From Bradyrhizobium prioriisuperbiae (GTDB lineage Bacteria > Pseudomonadota > Alphaproteobacteria > Rhizobiales > Xanthobacteraceae), in the NCBI RefSeq assembly GCF_032397745.1, contig NZ_CP135921.1, forward strand, positions 8,048,501 through 8,112,500: DNA of 64,000 nt, given 5' to 3'. The first letter of the stretch is position 1. Each line of letters begins with the position of its first letter. The notes beneath the pieces were generated by a model. It was not told the origin of the DNA. It ran no database searches and saw only the letters and a program-made list of their open reading frames with translations. The position numbers were made by a program, and so were the translations under genes. Below, one piece after another: positions 16,188-24,795 of the stretch.

Positions 16188-17165
16188 TCAGCCTAGCTTG
16201 AACAGCGACCAAGCGTTGTCCCGGCCGATCTTGGTGCGATCGCCTTCCGCAATCGGCGCGGCATCGAACCACTGCGAGGCATGGTCGATGTTCTCGAACG
16301 GCCAGTCGGCCGAGAACAGAATCCGGTCGGAGCCGATCTCCAGCATCGCGTCGATCAGGGTCTGGCTGCGGAAATTGCCCGATGTGGTGATGTAGAAATT
16401 CTCGCGAAAGTAATCGGCGATCTTGCGTTTGGCGGGATAGCGGTTCTGCTCGCGCATCCATTTGTTGTGGTTGTCGATCCGCCACATCGAATAAGGCAGC
16501 CCCTCGCCCATGTGGCCGAGGATGATGTTCAGCCCGGGATAGGCATCGAACAGTCCCGAGCCCATCAGCCTCAGTGCGTGAACGGCGGTTTCCTGTCCGA
16601 ACGCCCAGGTGGGCCCCATCAGCCAGCGATGCCCCTCATAGATCGCGGCGTCCTTCGGCAGCGGGTTGCGCGGGTGCAGATAGAAGGGAACGTCGAGGCG
16701 CTCGACCTCCTCCCAGAACGGCCAGTACGACTTCAGATCATAATACACCGCGGCATCGCTGCCTTCGATCTGGGTAAAGCCATTGGTCAGCGCGCCGCAA
16801 AATCCGAGCTCCTTGACGCAGCGGATCAATTCCCGCGTCGCTGCGATCGGACTTTGCATCGGCAGCGCGGCAAGGCCCTTGAACCGACCGGGGCGGCGCT
16901 GCACGTGTTCCGCCAGATAATCATTGGCACGGCGCGACAGCTCGGTGGCGGTCTTCAGATCGGGAATCGCCTGCACGGCCGGTGCATTCAGCGACAGCAG
17001 CATCATTTCGATGCCGTTCGCGTCCATCTCCCGCAACCGCCGGTCCTGGATATCGAGCAGGCGGACCTTCAGTTCGGGCCAGTCGGCCTCGGGGGCGAAG
17101 CCGGCGCTGTCCTGAAGCGTCTCCTCGAGCGCGAAATGCTCCTCAAGCGCCACTTTTCCCTGCAT
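16188..17165 (-). CDS. Gamma-resorcylate (2,6-dihydroxybenzoate) decarboxylase
   Basis: 325 aa amidohydrolase-superfamily enzyme. The sequence closely follows the characterised Rhizobium enzyme as I know it: E8 and H10 in VALEEHF, H164 in PFYLHPRNPLP, H218 in ILGHMGEG and D287 in FSADWPFEN are at the numbering expected for the metal and catalytic residues. It decarboxylates 2,6-dihydroxybenzoate to resorcinol, reversibly. ATG at 17165 has GGAGG upstream; the longer frame to 17324 would run through the regulatory gap. Divergent from a MarR regulator. No resorcinol hydroxylase is present in the window. Confidence 0.92.
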   Translation of the reverse strand: MQGKVALEEHFALEETLQDSAGFAPEADWPELKVRLLDIQDRRLREMDANGIEMMLLSLNAPAVQAIPDLKTATELSRRANDYLAEHVQRRPGRFKGLAALPMQSPIAATRELIRCVKELGFCGALTNGFTQIEGSDAAVYYDLKSYWPFWEEVERLDVPFYLHPRNPLPKDAAIYEGHRWLMGPTWAFGQETAVHALRLMGSGLFDAYPGLNIILGHMGEGLPYSMWRIDNHNKWMREQNRYPAKRKIADYFRENFYITTSGNFRSQTLIDAMLEIGSDRILFSADWPFENIDHASQWFDAAPIAEGDRTKIGRDNAWSLFKLG

Positions 17166-17238
17166 CGCAATCCTCCAAATGTCCGTTGCTCGCTTGACGG
17201 CAACAGACATCGGGAGCCGTAAATTGTCAACGATAATG

Positions 17239-17264
17239 TTGCTAATGCAAATAATGTGAACACA
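17239..17264. promoter_or_regulatory. Candidate MarR operator between decarboxylase and regulator
   Basis: Two adjacent palindromes lie in the roughly 110-base divergent gap: TTGCTAATGCAA (17239-17250) and TGTGAACACA (17255-17264). The surrounding stretch is AT-rich compared with the flanks. Such paired dyads in a divergent MarR/target gap are typical operators; binding is inferred. Confidence 0.5.
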
Positions 17265-17274
17265 AATATTGCGC

Positions 17275-17877
17275 ATGACAGGGCGCGTGATAAGCCGGGA
17301 CCAGCAGCCATCGCTCAGGACCAAGCCCGTGTACCGACTATCGAATTCCCTGCCCTACCTGCTGGCCCGCCTCGGCGTGCGGATGGGTGACCTCTTCGTC
17401 AGGGTGGTCAGAAAAGAAGGCCTCACCCTGCCGATGTACCGGGTGCTGGCGGCGCTGGCGGAACAGGAGCGCCCGCTGCGGCTGGGGGAGCTGGCGGCCC
17501 TGACCTCCGCCGACATGTCGACGCTGTCGCGCCTCGTCGCCGACATGCATCGCGAGGGCATTCTCACCCGCGAACGTCCGGAACACGATCAGCGCAGCCT
17601 GCAGGTCGCCCTGACGCCCAAGGGCGCCGCGCTGGCCGAGCGCTTCATGCCAGTCGCCGCGTACTATGAAGAGGTTGCCGCCGGCAGTCTCACCGCGAAG
17701 GAGGTCGACGCGCTGAAGGCCACGCTGCTTCAGCTCTACGACAACCTCGACCGGCTCGAACGCGAGGTCGAGAGCGGCGAGGTCGCGAAGCTGATCGGAT
17801 CCTCGCCACGCAAACGCTCCGAGCGATCGCCAACCGAACGGCCAGCAGCAAAGCGCCGCAACAAAACCTCCGGTTGA
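17275..17877 (+). CDS. MarR-family transcriptional regulator
   Basis: 200 aa from ATG 17275 (TTG at 17269 is alternative). Winged-helix features are clear: MYRVLAALAEQERPLRLGELAALTSADMSTLSRLVADMHREGILTRERPEHDQRSLQVALTPKGAALAE. A basic C-terminal tail (SSPRKRSERS...KRRNK) is unusual in length. Divergent from the gamma-resorcylate decarboxylase operon, so it most likely responds to the aromatic acid or a product and controls that operon. Confidence 0.85.
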   Translation: MTGRVISRDQQPSLRTKPVYRLSNSLPYLLARLGVRMGDLFVRVVRKEGLTLPMYRVLAALAEQERPLRLGELAALTSADMSTLSRLVADMHREGILTRERPEHDQRSLQVALTPKGAALAERFMPVAAYYEEVAAGSLTAKEVDALKATLLQLYDNLDRLEREVESGEVAKLIGSSPRKRSERSPTERPAAKRRNKTSG

Positions 17878-18228
17878 TGCTGACTGCACCGCCAACGGTC
17901 CAGGGAAGAGGACCCGATCAGCTTTGGCCGCCATCCGCCATTTAGAAGCAATCCAGGCCGTTGCGTTTGCGCGCGGGGTTTCCCTGGGATATTTGCTTCC
18001 TTGTAGTCAGTTCCGTGCCGGACCGCTGCTCACCCGCATGGCGCAGATGGTTTCGCAATGGCGAGTTGGCGCAACACAATTGAATCCCTCTTCCTGACGC
18101 ATCGGCGTCAGCTGGAATCAATCGTGCGCAAAAGCGTCGTCTCATCGCGGGTGAAGAGCAAGGCTTATTGGGCGCCGGGCAAGACCGGGCTGGATTAAAG
18201 CGCGAGATGCTTTAGCCCAGCTTGTGCC
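17878..18228. other. Intergenic stretch, nothing convincing
   Basis: No gene with domain or ribosome-binding support. A 7-bp hairpin CTGACGC/GCGTCAG lies near 18095-18112 without a T run. A 67-aa frame on the minus strand (17942-18145) has no recognisable feature. Confidence 0.4.
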
Positions 18229-19416
18229 TCACGCATACAGGCCCGCGATGATCGGCATCCGTGCTGCGCGCAGCGCCGGAAAGAGACCGCCGATCAATCC
18301 GACGATCAACGCCAGGCCCACGCCCTGCCCCATCAGCGCCGGGCTGAGCTTGAAGTCGAACACCACCTGGGTGAAGTTGCCGCCGAGCGTCGATGCGGTC
18401 AGTCCGTCGAACGCCAGATACGTTGCCGCGGCACCAAGCACGCCACCGATGGCCGCCAGTGTCAGGGATTCCACCAGCGTGCCGACGAAGGCGGGAAAGC
18501 CGCCGAATCCGATCGCCCGCAATGTGGCGATCTCGACGGCGCGTGCCGCCACCGACGAGTACATGGTGTTGAGCGCGCCGGCGAGCGCGCCGAACGCCAT
18601 GGCGATGGCCAGCGGCCAGCCCAGCTTCTGGATCAGGTCCGAGGTCTGCGAGGCCTGTTCGGCGAAATAGGCCGCCTCCGACTTGACGTCGAGCTTGAGG
18701 CGCGGATCGGCGTCGTTGAAGGCCTTCAACTCGTTCAGCGCCGCCGGGCTGGTCAGAGCGACGCGCACGGTCTGGACGATGTTGTTGCGATTGAACAGGC
18801 TCTGCACGACCGGCAGGTCGGCCCAGATCTCAGATTCGAAGACATTCCCGGCCGCCTCGAAGATGCCCACCACGGTCCAGCGCGTGGCGCCGAACGCCAC
18901 CGTGCTGCCGAGATCGAAGCCCGCGAACTCGCGCACCAGCGCCTTGCCGACCACGATCTCATTGGCGCCGCGGCTGAACATGCGGCCGGCGCTGATGGTG
19001 ATGCCCTTGCGCAGGGCCGCGCCCTGCTCGCCGATGCCGCGCAGCGGCAGGTTGGCCTTGGTCATGGTGGTGCGCTTCAAGCCGTCGACCACGAGATAAA
19101 GCTCGGGCGAGAGCAGCGGCTTGCCGTCGCTGCCCTTCGCGATACCCGGGCCGTCCTCGATCAGGCGCACCTGGTCGCGCGAGACCGTGCTGTTGATCTC
19201 GGCTTGCGAGCCCGCACGCAGCACGATGGCAATGTCGGCGGCGCCGGATCCGGCGATGGTGCGCTGGAAGCCGTTGGCCATCGCGAGGAACGCCAGCAGC
19301 ACGACAACGACCAGCGCCACAGCGACCACGGTGGACAGCGACAGCCAGCGCCGCTGCGGCAGGCTCTTCAAGTTAATGGAGGTGACCGCGGCCACCTGGA
19401 GCAACAGCGAGCGCAT
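18229..19416 (-). CDS. ABC transporter permease, FtsX/MacB type (second)
   Basis: 395 aa. Topology of a MacB/DevC-type permease: one N-terminal membrane helix (LSTVVAVALVVVVLLAFLAMANGFQ), a large extracytoplasmic domain, and three C-terminal helices forming the FtsX domain (AIAMAFGALAGALNTMYSSVAARAVEIATLRAIGF, then TLAAIGGVLGAAATYL and VGLALIVGLIGGLFPALRAARM). Last gene of the PadR-HlyD-ATPase-permease-permease operon, three bases after its paralogue. Exports an unknown small molecule or lipid. Confidence 0.85.
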   Translation of the reverse strand: MRSLLLQVAAVTSINLKSLPQRRWLSLSTVVAVALVVVVLLAFLAMANGFQRTIAGSGAADIAIVLRAGSQAEINSTVSRDQVRLIEDGPGIAKGSDGKPLLSPELYLVVDGLKRTTMTKANLPLRGIGEQGAALRKGITISAGRMFSRGANEIVVGKALVREFAGFDLGSTVAFGATRWTVVGIFEAAGNVFESEIWADLPVVQSLFNRNNIVQTVRVALTSPAALNELKAFNDADPRLKLDVKSEAAYFAEQASQTSDLIQKLGWPLAIAMAFGALAGALNTMYSSVAARAVEIATLRAIGFGGFPAFVGTLVESLTLAAIGGVLGAAATYLAFDGLTASTLGGNFTQVVFDFKLSPALMGQGVGLALIVGLIGGLFPALRAARMPIIAGLYA

Positions 19417-19419
19417 GAC

Positions 19420-20580
19420 TTAACCTCGTCCGAGCGCCGCGGCGATTTTCAGCCGCATGGCGTTGAGTGCGGGAATGATTCCGGTGATCAGGCCGAGCGC
19501 CAGCATCAGCACGAGGCCGAGCAGCGCGATCTCCGGCGACACCGCAAAGGACGGCGCCATATTGGCGACACTGTTGCGCAGGGTCCGTGCGATCAGGGCC
19601 GCAATCACCAGCCCGGGGATGCCGCCAAGCAGCGCCAGCAGCACCGACTCCCCGAGCACGAGTTTCAGAATCCGTGGACCAGGAAAGCCGAGTGTCTTCA
19701 GCACACCGATTTCACGGGTCCGCTCGCGAATGGTCAGCGCCATGGTGTTGCCGACGATCATCAGGATCGTGACAAAGGCGGCGCCGACGACTAGCAGGAC
19801 AATCAAAGCGATATTGCCGAACTGGGCTGCGAATGCCTTGCCGAACGCCTTTTCGGTGTCGGTGGACGTCTCGGCGCTGGAGTTGGCGAACATCGCGTCA
19901 ATGGTCTTGGCCACGCGGTCATTGTCGGCCGGCGCATTGGTCTGCAGGATCAGCCAGCCGATGGTATCCTTGGCGATGGTCCGGGTCTCGTCGAAATAGG
20001 CATACTGGAACAGCATGAAGTTGGTATCGACCTGCTCGGTCCCGGCCTTGACGATCCCGGCGATGGTGACGTCCCAGGACTGCCCGCCATTCTTCTGGGT
20101 AAAGATGTTGCTGGAGATCGGGACGCGATCCCCGACTTTCCAGCCCCATTTCTCCGCCATCTTCTCGCCGACCACGGCGCTGGTGCGCTCACGGATGAAG
20201 GCCTGCAGCTGGTCCGGTGGAAGAATAAACTCACGACTGTAGAGGCTGAAATAGCTGGCCGGCTCCACCGCAAGCGTCATCAGGAAGTTCTTCGGATCCT
20301 GGTAATACCCGCCGAACCAGTTGGCGAAGGTGACCTGCTTCACCCCCTCCACCGCTTTCACCCGGTTGAAATAGGCGATCGGCATCGGCTGGGTGAAATT
20401 GATCTTGTTAACCGTGATCATGCGATCGGCGGCCGCCTGATCCTCGCCCGAGGTGAAGGCCCGATAGAAGCCCGTCAGCACGCCGAAGATCATGAACGCG
20501 ACAAGGATCGACACGATCATCAGGATCGCGCGCAGCTTGCGGCGGAACAGGTTTTTCCGGATCAGGTCGAAATCGTTCAC
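19420..20580 (-). CDS. ABC transporter permease, FtsX/MacB type (first)
   Basis: 386 aa with the same FtsX arrangement as its neighbour: N-terminal helix LRAILMIVSILVAFMIFGVLTGFYRAF, periplasmic region, then IALIVLLVVGAAFVTILMIVGNTMALTIRERTREIGVLKTLGF and two C-terminal helices ending GLITGIIPALNAMRL. Its ATG overlaps the ATPase stop (20577-20580). Two different FtsX permeases imply a heterodimeric exporter. Confidence 0.86.
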   Translation of the reverse strand: MNDFDLIRKNLFRRKLRAILMIVSILVAFMIFGVLTGFYRAFTSGEDQAAADRMITVNKINFTQPMPIAYFNRVKAVEGVKQVTFANWFGGYYQDPKNFLMTLAVEPASYFSLYSREFILPPDQLQAFIRERTSAVVGEKMAEKWGWKVGDRVPISSNIFTQKNGGQSWDVTIAGIVKAGTEQVDTNFMLFQYAYFDETRTIAKDTIGWLILQTNAPADNDRVAKTIDAMFANSSAETSTDTEKAFGKAFAAQFGNIALIVLLVVGAAFVTILMIVGNTMALTIRERTREIGVLKTLGFPGPRILKLVLGESVLLALLGGIPGLVIAALIARTLRNSVANMAPSFAVSPEIALLGLVLMLALGLITGIIPALNAMRLKIAAALGRG

Positions 20581-21275
20581 GCGGCGAGCTCCTCTGCGAC
20601 AAAGCGGCCCTTGTCGAGATGCAGCGTCCGCTTGGCATAACGGGCCGCGGCGGGATCGTGGGTCACCATCACGATGGTCTTGCCGAGATCCTTGTTGAGC
20701 AGCTGCAGGATGGACAGGATTTCATCGGCCGAGTTGCGGTCGAGGTCGCCGGTCGGCTCGTCGCACAGCAGCAGGTTCGGGTCGGACACGATGGCGCGAG
20801 CAATTGCGACGCGCTGCTGCTGGCCGCCGGACATCTCGCGCGGATAATGCTTGACGCGATCGGCGAGATTGACCACCGACAGCGCGGTCTGAACGCGGGT
20901 GGCGCGCTCCTTGCCGCGAAGACTGGTCAACAGCAGCGGCAGTTCGACATTCTGTGCCGCCGTCAGCATCGGCATCAGATTATAGAACTGGAAGATGAAG
21001 CCGATGTTCTGGGCGCGCCAGTGCGCCAGCTGGCCTTCGGACAGACCGTCGATGCGGCTGTCGGCGATGTTGACTTCGCCCTTGTCGGCGCGATCGATAC
21101 CGCCCAGCAAATTGAGCAGCGTGGTCTTGCCGGAGCCCGAAGGGCCCATCACGGCAACGAAATCGCCGCGCGGAATCACCAGATCCAGATGATCGAAAAT
21201 CGTGATGGTTTCCTTGCCCTTGGTGAAGCCCTTGCTCACGCCGGCCAGACGGACCATTGGATTATCAGTTGTCAC
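20577..21275 (-). CDS. ABC transporter ATP-binding protein, MacB/LolD type
   Basis: 232 aa, normal for the LolD/MacB ATPase family. Walker A GPSGSGKT, signature MSGGQQQR, Walker B LLLCDEPTGDLD, H-loop MVTHDP. The GTG at 21275 is preferred because AGGAGA precedes it; an upstream opening to 21368 would overlap the adaptor gene. Energises the two FtsX permeases downstream. Confidence 0.88.
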   Translation of the reverse strand: MTTDNPMVRLAGVSKGFTKGKETITIFDHLDLVIPRGDFVAVMGPSGSGKTTLLNLLGGIDRADKGEVNIADSRIDGLSEGQLAHWRAQNIGFIFQFYNLMPMLTAAQNVELPLLLTSLRGKERATRVQTALSVVNLADRVKHYPREMSGGQQQRVAIARAIVSDPNLLLCDEPTGDLDRNSADEILSILQLLNKDLGKTIVMVTHDPAAARYAKRTLHLDKGRFVAEELAA

Positions 21276-21294
21276 GCGTCTCTCCTGTCCAATC

Positions 21295-22389
21295 TCAATC
21301 AGTTCGCACGGCCGACCGGCTCGGGTCGGCTTTTGCTGAATCTTTCTGCCCATCCTGGGGTTTCGCATCCCGCAGGAACGTCACCTTCACCGCCATGTCC
21401 GGCAGGATGCGCGGATCCTTCTGCAGCAAGCGGATACGCACCTTGACGGTCGCCTTCTCACGATTGGCCGTCGGCACGATGGCGATCACCGACGCAGGAA
21501 TCTGCCAGTCGGGATAAGCATCGAGCACCGCCGTTACCGGACCGCCCGCGACCACGCGGCCGATGAAGGCTTCGTTGACATCGACCTCGATCTCAATGGA
21601 GTCCATGTCGACCACGGTGCAGATGCCGGTGCGGGTGAAGCCGCCGACCGACATCGGTGAGATCATTTCGCCCGGCTGGGCGCTGCGATCGACCACCACG
21701 CCGGCAAACGGCGCGCGGATCTGATGCTTGTCCAGCACTGAGGCCGTGCGCTGCGCATCGAGCTTGGCCGTCTCCCATTGCGACTGCGCCTGACGCATCT
21801 GCGCGGTCAGCACCGCCACGCGCGCTTCCGACTTGGTGAGATCCGCTTCAGTCGCGAATTTGTTCTGTGACAGGCTCCTGATCCGCGACAGAATCCGGTG
21901 GGCGTCATCGAGGTCGGCAGAGACGGCGGCGACGGCAGCCTGGGCTGCCTCGGCGCGCGACTGCGCCAGCGCCAGATCTTTTTCCGCGAGCACGCTGTCG
22001 AGGCGCGCTGTCACCTGGCCGGCCGCAACCGTCATACCTTCCTCGACCAGCACCTCCACCACCTTGCCGGTGATTTCGGCGGCGATGGTGGCGCGCCGCC
22101 GCGCGACGACATATCCCGACGCGGCCAGGGTGCCCGGCTCCTTGGGCGCGACCGCCTGGGGCTGCGCGTCCTGACGCGGCGCAGGCGGCGGCGACTGCAC
22201 GGCCACCTGCTCGGCACGGTTCGGCGAACCGATGCGAAACGCGAACACGGCAGCCAAGGCCGCCACAACAATGACGGCGGCGACGACGATCGGCAGCTTC
22301 CAGCGGTTTGCGGACGACGGCGGCGCCGGGTTCGGGCTGCTTCGGTCGATCGCCAGGGAGCGCAACAATTTGGTTTTGTCTTCAGTCAT
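21295..22389 (-). CDS. HlyD/MacA-type periplasmic adaptor
   Basis: 364 aa. One N-terminal membrane anchor (LPIVVAAVIVVAALAAVFAF, about 31-50), a lipoyl half (ASGYVVARRRATIAAEITGKVVEVLVEEGMTVAAGQ), a coiled-coil hairpin (about 125-205, rich in Ala/Gln/Glu), then the second lipoyl half (IRAPFAGVVVDRSAQPGEMI) and a beta-barrel. Its ATG overlaps the PadR stop (22386-22389), so regulator and exporter are made together. Links the ABC permeases to an outer-membrane channel not encoded here. Confidence 0.87.
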   Translation of the reverse strand: MTEDKTKLLRSLAIDRSSPNPAPPSSANRWKLPIVVAAVIVVAALAAVFAFRIGSPNRAEQVAVQSPPPAPRQDAQPQAVAPKEPGTLAASGYVVARRRATIAAEITGKVVEVLVEEGMTVAAGQVTARLDSVLAEKDLALAQSRAEAAQAAVAAVSADLDDAHRILSRIRSLSQNKFATEADLTKSEARVAVLTAQMRQAQSQWETAKLDAQRTASVLDKHQIRAPFAGVVVDRSAQPGEMISPMSVGGFTRTGICTVVDMDSIEIEVDVNEAFIGRVVAGGPVTAVLDAYPDWQIPASVIAIVPTANREKATVKVRIRLLQKDPRILPDMAVKVTFLRDAKPQDGQKDSAKADPSRSAVRTD

Positions 22390-23120
22390 TTTTCGATGGA
22401 TCCCACCGTGTGTACATCCGGCCGGTGCGTCGTTTCACCATGCCGCGCCGCACGTGCGCGATAGTCCCGTTCGCAGGTTGCCTGGATGTTGCGCCACACA
22501 TCGACCGGTCCCCATCCCTCTTCGGTGATGCGGCGGACGAGGTCGGTGACGAACGCAAGCTCGGCATTGAGCAGCGCCAGGCGATACTCGCTCTCCACCA
22601 GGAAAATTGCCGGAAATTGCTGGCTTAACAAAGGCGCTTCGAGCTGTTCATCGGGACCCGCCAGCGCCGACAGCGGCTGGCCGAGCACGGACGCGAGCAT
22701 CGCCTTGGCTTGCCCGATCATCTCGTCGATCCGTGCGGCGCGCTGGCGCAGCAACCTCACGGCCTCATCGGGAGGCAGCACCGCCAAAAGGCTTAAGCCG
22801 GCCTCGAACTGCGAGAACTCCTTCGCCGGCGTGGCCAGCAGATCCCCCATCCAGTCGCGCAGATGCGCATGGCCAGCAGGTGTCAGGGTGTAGACCGTAC
22901 GCTCCGGCCGCCGGCCGCCCCGCGACGTTTCCATCGGCTCGATCAGCCCCTGGGCACTGAGCAGGTCGATCACCGTATAGAGCGACCCATACCGCAGCTT
23001 GATGCTCTCATGCTTGTGGCGCTGCTTCAAAAGCGCAGCCATTTCATAGGGATGCATCGGCCGCTCAAATGTGAGCGCCAGCACCGCCAAGGCCAGGGGA
23101 TTGGAGATTCGCCGTTTCAT
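22386..23120 (-). CDS. PadR-family transcriptional regulator
   Basis: 244 aa. The N-terminal PadR winged helix is clear: LAVLALTFERPMHPYEMAALLKQRHKHESIKLRYGSLYTVIDLLSAQGLIEPMETSRGGRRPERTVYTLTPAGHAHL. A long C-terminal helical region follows, as in larger PadR members with a Vir_act_alpha-like tail. First gene of the export operon and co-translated with the adaptor, so autorepression with induction by the exported compound is likely. A palindrome at the promoter supports this. Confidence 0.88.
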   Translation of the reverse strand: MKRRISNPLALAVLALTFERPMHPYEMAALLKQRHKHESIKLRYGSLYTVIDLLSAQGLIEPMETSRGGRRPERTVYTLTPAGHAHLRDWMGDLLATPAKEFSQFEAGLSLLAVLPPDEAVRLLRQRAARIDEMIGQAKAMLASVLGQPLSALAGPDEQLEAPLLSQQFPAIFLVESEYRLALLNAELAFVTDLVRRITEEGWGPVDVWRNIQATCERDYRARAARHGETTHRPDVHTVGSIEK

Positions 23121-23145
23121 CGACGCCCCGATTACCCCAGCTCGA

Positions 23146-23165
23146 TATATTCGTCAACGGATATA
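23146..23165 (-). promoter_or_regulatory. Candidate PadR operator overlapping the promoter
   Basis: An imperfect palindrome with arms TATATnCGT and ACGnATATA around a 2-base centre lies 26 to 45 bases upstream of the padR start. On the minus strand it contains TTGACG, a good -35 box, with TAATCG 17 bases downstream as a weak -10. An operator over a -35 box would give simple autorepression. Confidence 0.5.
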
Positions 23166-23341
23166 CGGGTGAGGAATAATGCCGCACCCTTACCGAGGGC
23201 CGGGAAACGGATTGAGACGCCGGGACGGCAAGCGCAAAAATCCCCGGCAGCCAGAGGCTGACGGGGATGCGGGGATTACGCCGTAGTCTCAGTGGGAGCT
23301 AGTCCGGCCGGCGCCGCATGTGCGCCCTCGGATGTGTCACG

Positions 23342-24454
23342 TCAGCGCGCACCGAACGTGGTGTCGCCGAACAGGGCTTTCTGCGTGGACGGCTGCGAGC
23401 GCCAGTATTGCGGCGGCGCATTGACGGACGCGCCGAGCTGGGCTGCGGCGTGCCAGGGCCAGCGCGTATCGTAGAGCATGCCCCGCGCCAGCGCGACGAA
23501 GTCGGCCTTTCCGTTCACAACGATGTCCTCGGCCTGCTGCACTTCCGTGATCAGGCCGACGGCGATGGTGTTGACGCCGGTCGCCTGCTTGATCGCCTGC
23601 GCAAACGGCACCTGATAACCCGGCTCGAGCTTGATCTTCTGCAGCGGCGAGACGCCGCCGGACGAGGCATCGATCCAGTCGACGCCGCGCTTTTGCAGCT
23701 CGCGGGTGAACGCGATGGTCTGTTCGAGATCCCAGCCGCCGTCGACCCAATCGGTCGCCGAGACGCGGACGCCCACCGGCTTGTCGTCCGGGAAGACGGC
23801 GCGCACCGCATCGAACACCTCAAGCGGAAATCGCATCCGGTTCTCGAGCGAGCCGCCATATTCATCGGTGCGACGGTTGGCGATCGGCGACAGAAACTGA
23901 TGCAGCAGATAGCCGTGAGCGCCATGGATTTCCAGCGCATCGATCCCCAGCCGCGCGGCTCGCTTCGCCGCCACAACGAACGCCTCGCGCACCCGTGCGA
24001 GCCCCGCTGCATCCAGCGCCAGCGGCGGCGCCTCGCCCTCCTTGTGCGGCACCGCCGACGGCGCATGGGGCACCCAGCCGCCTTCGGACGGCGGAATCAA
24101 CTGCCCGCCACGCCATGGCACATTGCTCGACGCCTTGCGCCCGGCATGCCCGAGTTGCATCGCCACCGCGATTTTTGAATGCTGGCGGATCGCAGCCAGC
24201 ACCGGCTTCAGCGCCGCCTCGGTAGCGTCATCGTACAGACCGAGATCGCCGGGGGTGATGCGCCCATCGGCTTCCACCGCCGTCGCCTCAATGCACAGCA
24301 TGCTGGCACCGGACAGCGCGAGGCTGCCGAGATGCATCATGTGCCAGGCATTCGCGGCCCCATCTTCGGACGAGTACTGGCACATCGGAGAGATGACGAT
24401 GCGGTTCGGCAAGATGACGCTGCGCAGCGTGAACGGAGAGAACAAGGCGCTCAT
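23342..24454 (-). CDS. NADH:flavin oxidoreductase, Old Yellow Enzyme (YqjM-like)
   Basis: 370 aa, FMN-binding TIM barrel. SPMCQYSSEDG carries the Cys typical of the thermophilic-like (YqjM) class. The active-site and FMN motifs LGHAGRKASS, HGAHGYLLHQFLSPIANRRTDEYGGSLENRMRFP and FVALARGMLYDTRWPWHAA are present. Reduces activated C=C bonds with NAD(P)H. The start at 24454 gives MSALFSPFTLRS; the longer opening to 24682 has no support. Stands alone, so physiological substrate is unknown. Confidence 0.9.
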   Translation of the reverse strand: MSALFSPFTLRSVILPNRIVISPMCQYSSEDGAANAWHMMHLGSLALSGASMLCIEATAVEADGRITPGDLGLYDDATEAALKPVLAAIRQHSKIAVAMQLGHAGRKASSNVPWRGGQLIPPSEGGWVPHAPSAVPHKEGEAPPLALDAAGLARVREAFVVAAKRAARLGIDALEIHGAHGYLLHQFLSPIANRRTDEYGGSLENRMRFPLEVFDAVRAVFPDDKPVGVRVSATDWVDGGWDLEQTIAFTRELQKRGVDWIDASSGGVSPLQKIKLEPGYQVPFAQAIKQATGVNTIAVGLITEVQQAEDIVVNGKADFVALARGMLYDTRWPWHAAAQLGASVNAPPQYWRSQPSTQKALFGDTTFGAR

Positions 24455-24795
24455 GAGGTTTTTCCGAAGGCGGGAGGAGATCGATCGCAGGGAAGGCCGG
24501 CCCGACGCTGGCCAGCGCGATCCGCAGAAAATAGGATCATCGCGGATTTCCGCCAGAGCGACAATCGTCTGAGCGCCCCGCAAGCGCCGGCCAATCGCAG
24601 CCGATCTAACCCAATTTATCGGGTTTTTCAGCTTCCTGACGGCACCGGCATGGCTGACCTGCGGCGCCTGCCCGGCCCGCATTCACGGCCGTCTCGTGTC
24701 CCAATTCCATGTGATGGCCATACCGCGCGTCCGATGTATCCTCGACAGGCTCAAAGCACAGCGATGCGATCAAGCATCCATGGGGGAGGACTCAC
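24455..24795. other. Divergent intergenic region
   Basis: Holds the promoters of the OYE gene and the TTT binding-protein gene. I see no clear palindrome, RNA element or gene in it. Confidence 0.4.

Noticed and set aside
17942..18145. 67-aa minus-strand frame
   Set aside because: No domain or ribosome-binding site; composition typical of non-coding high-GC DNA.
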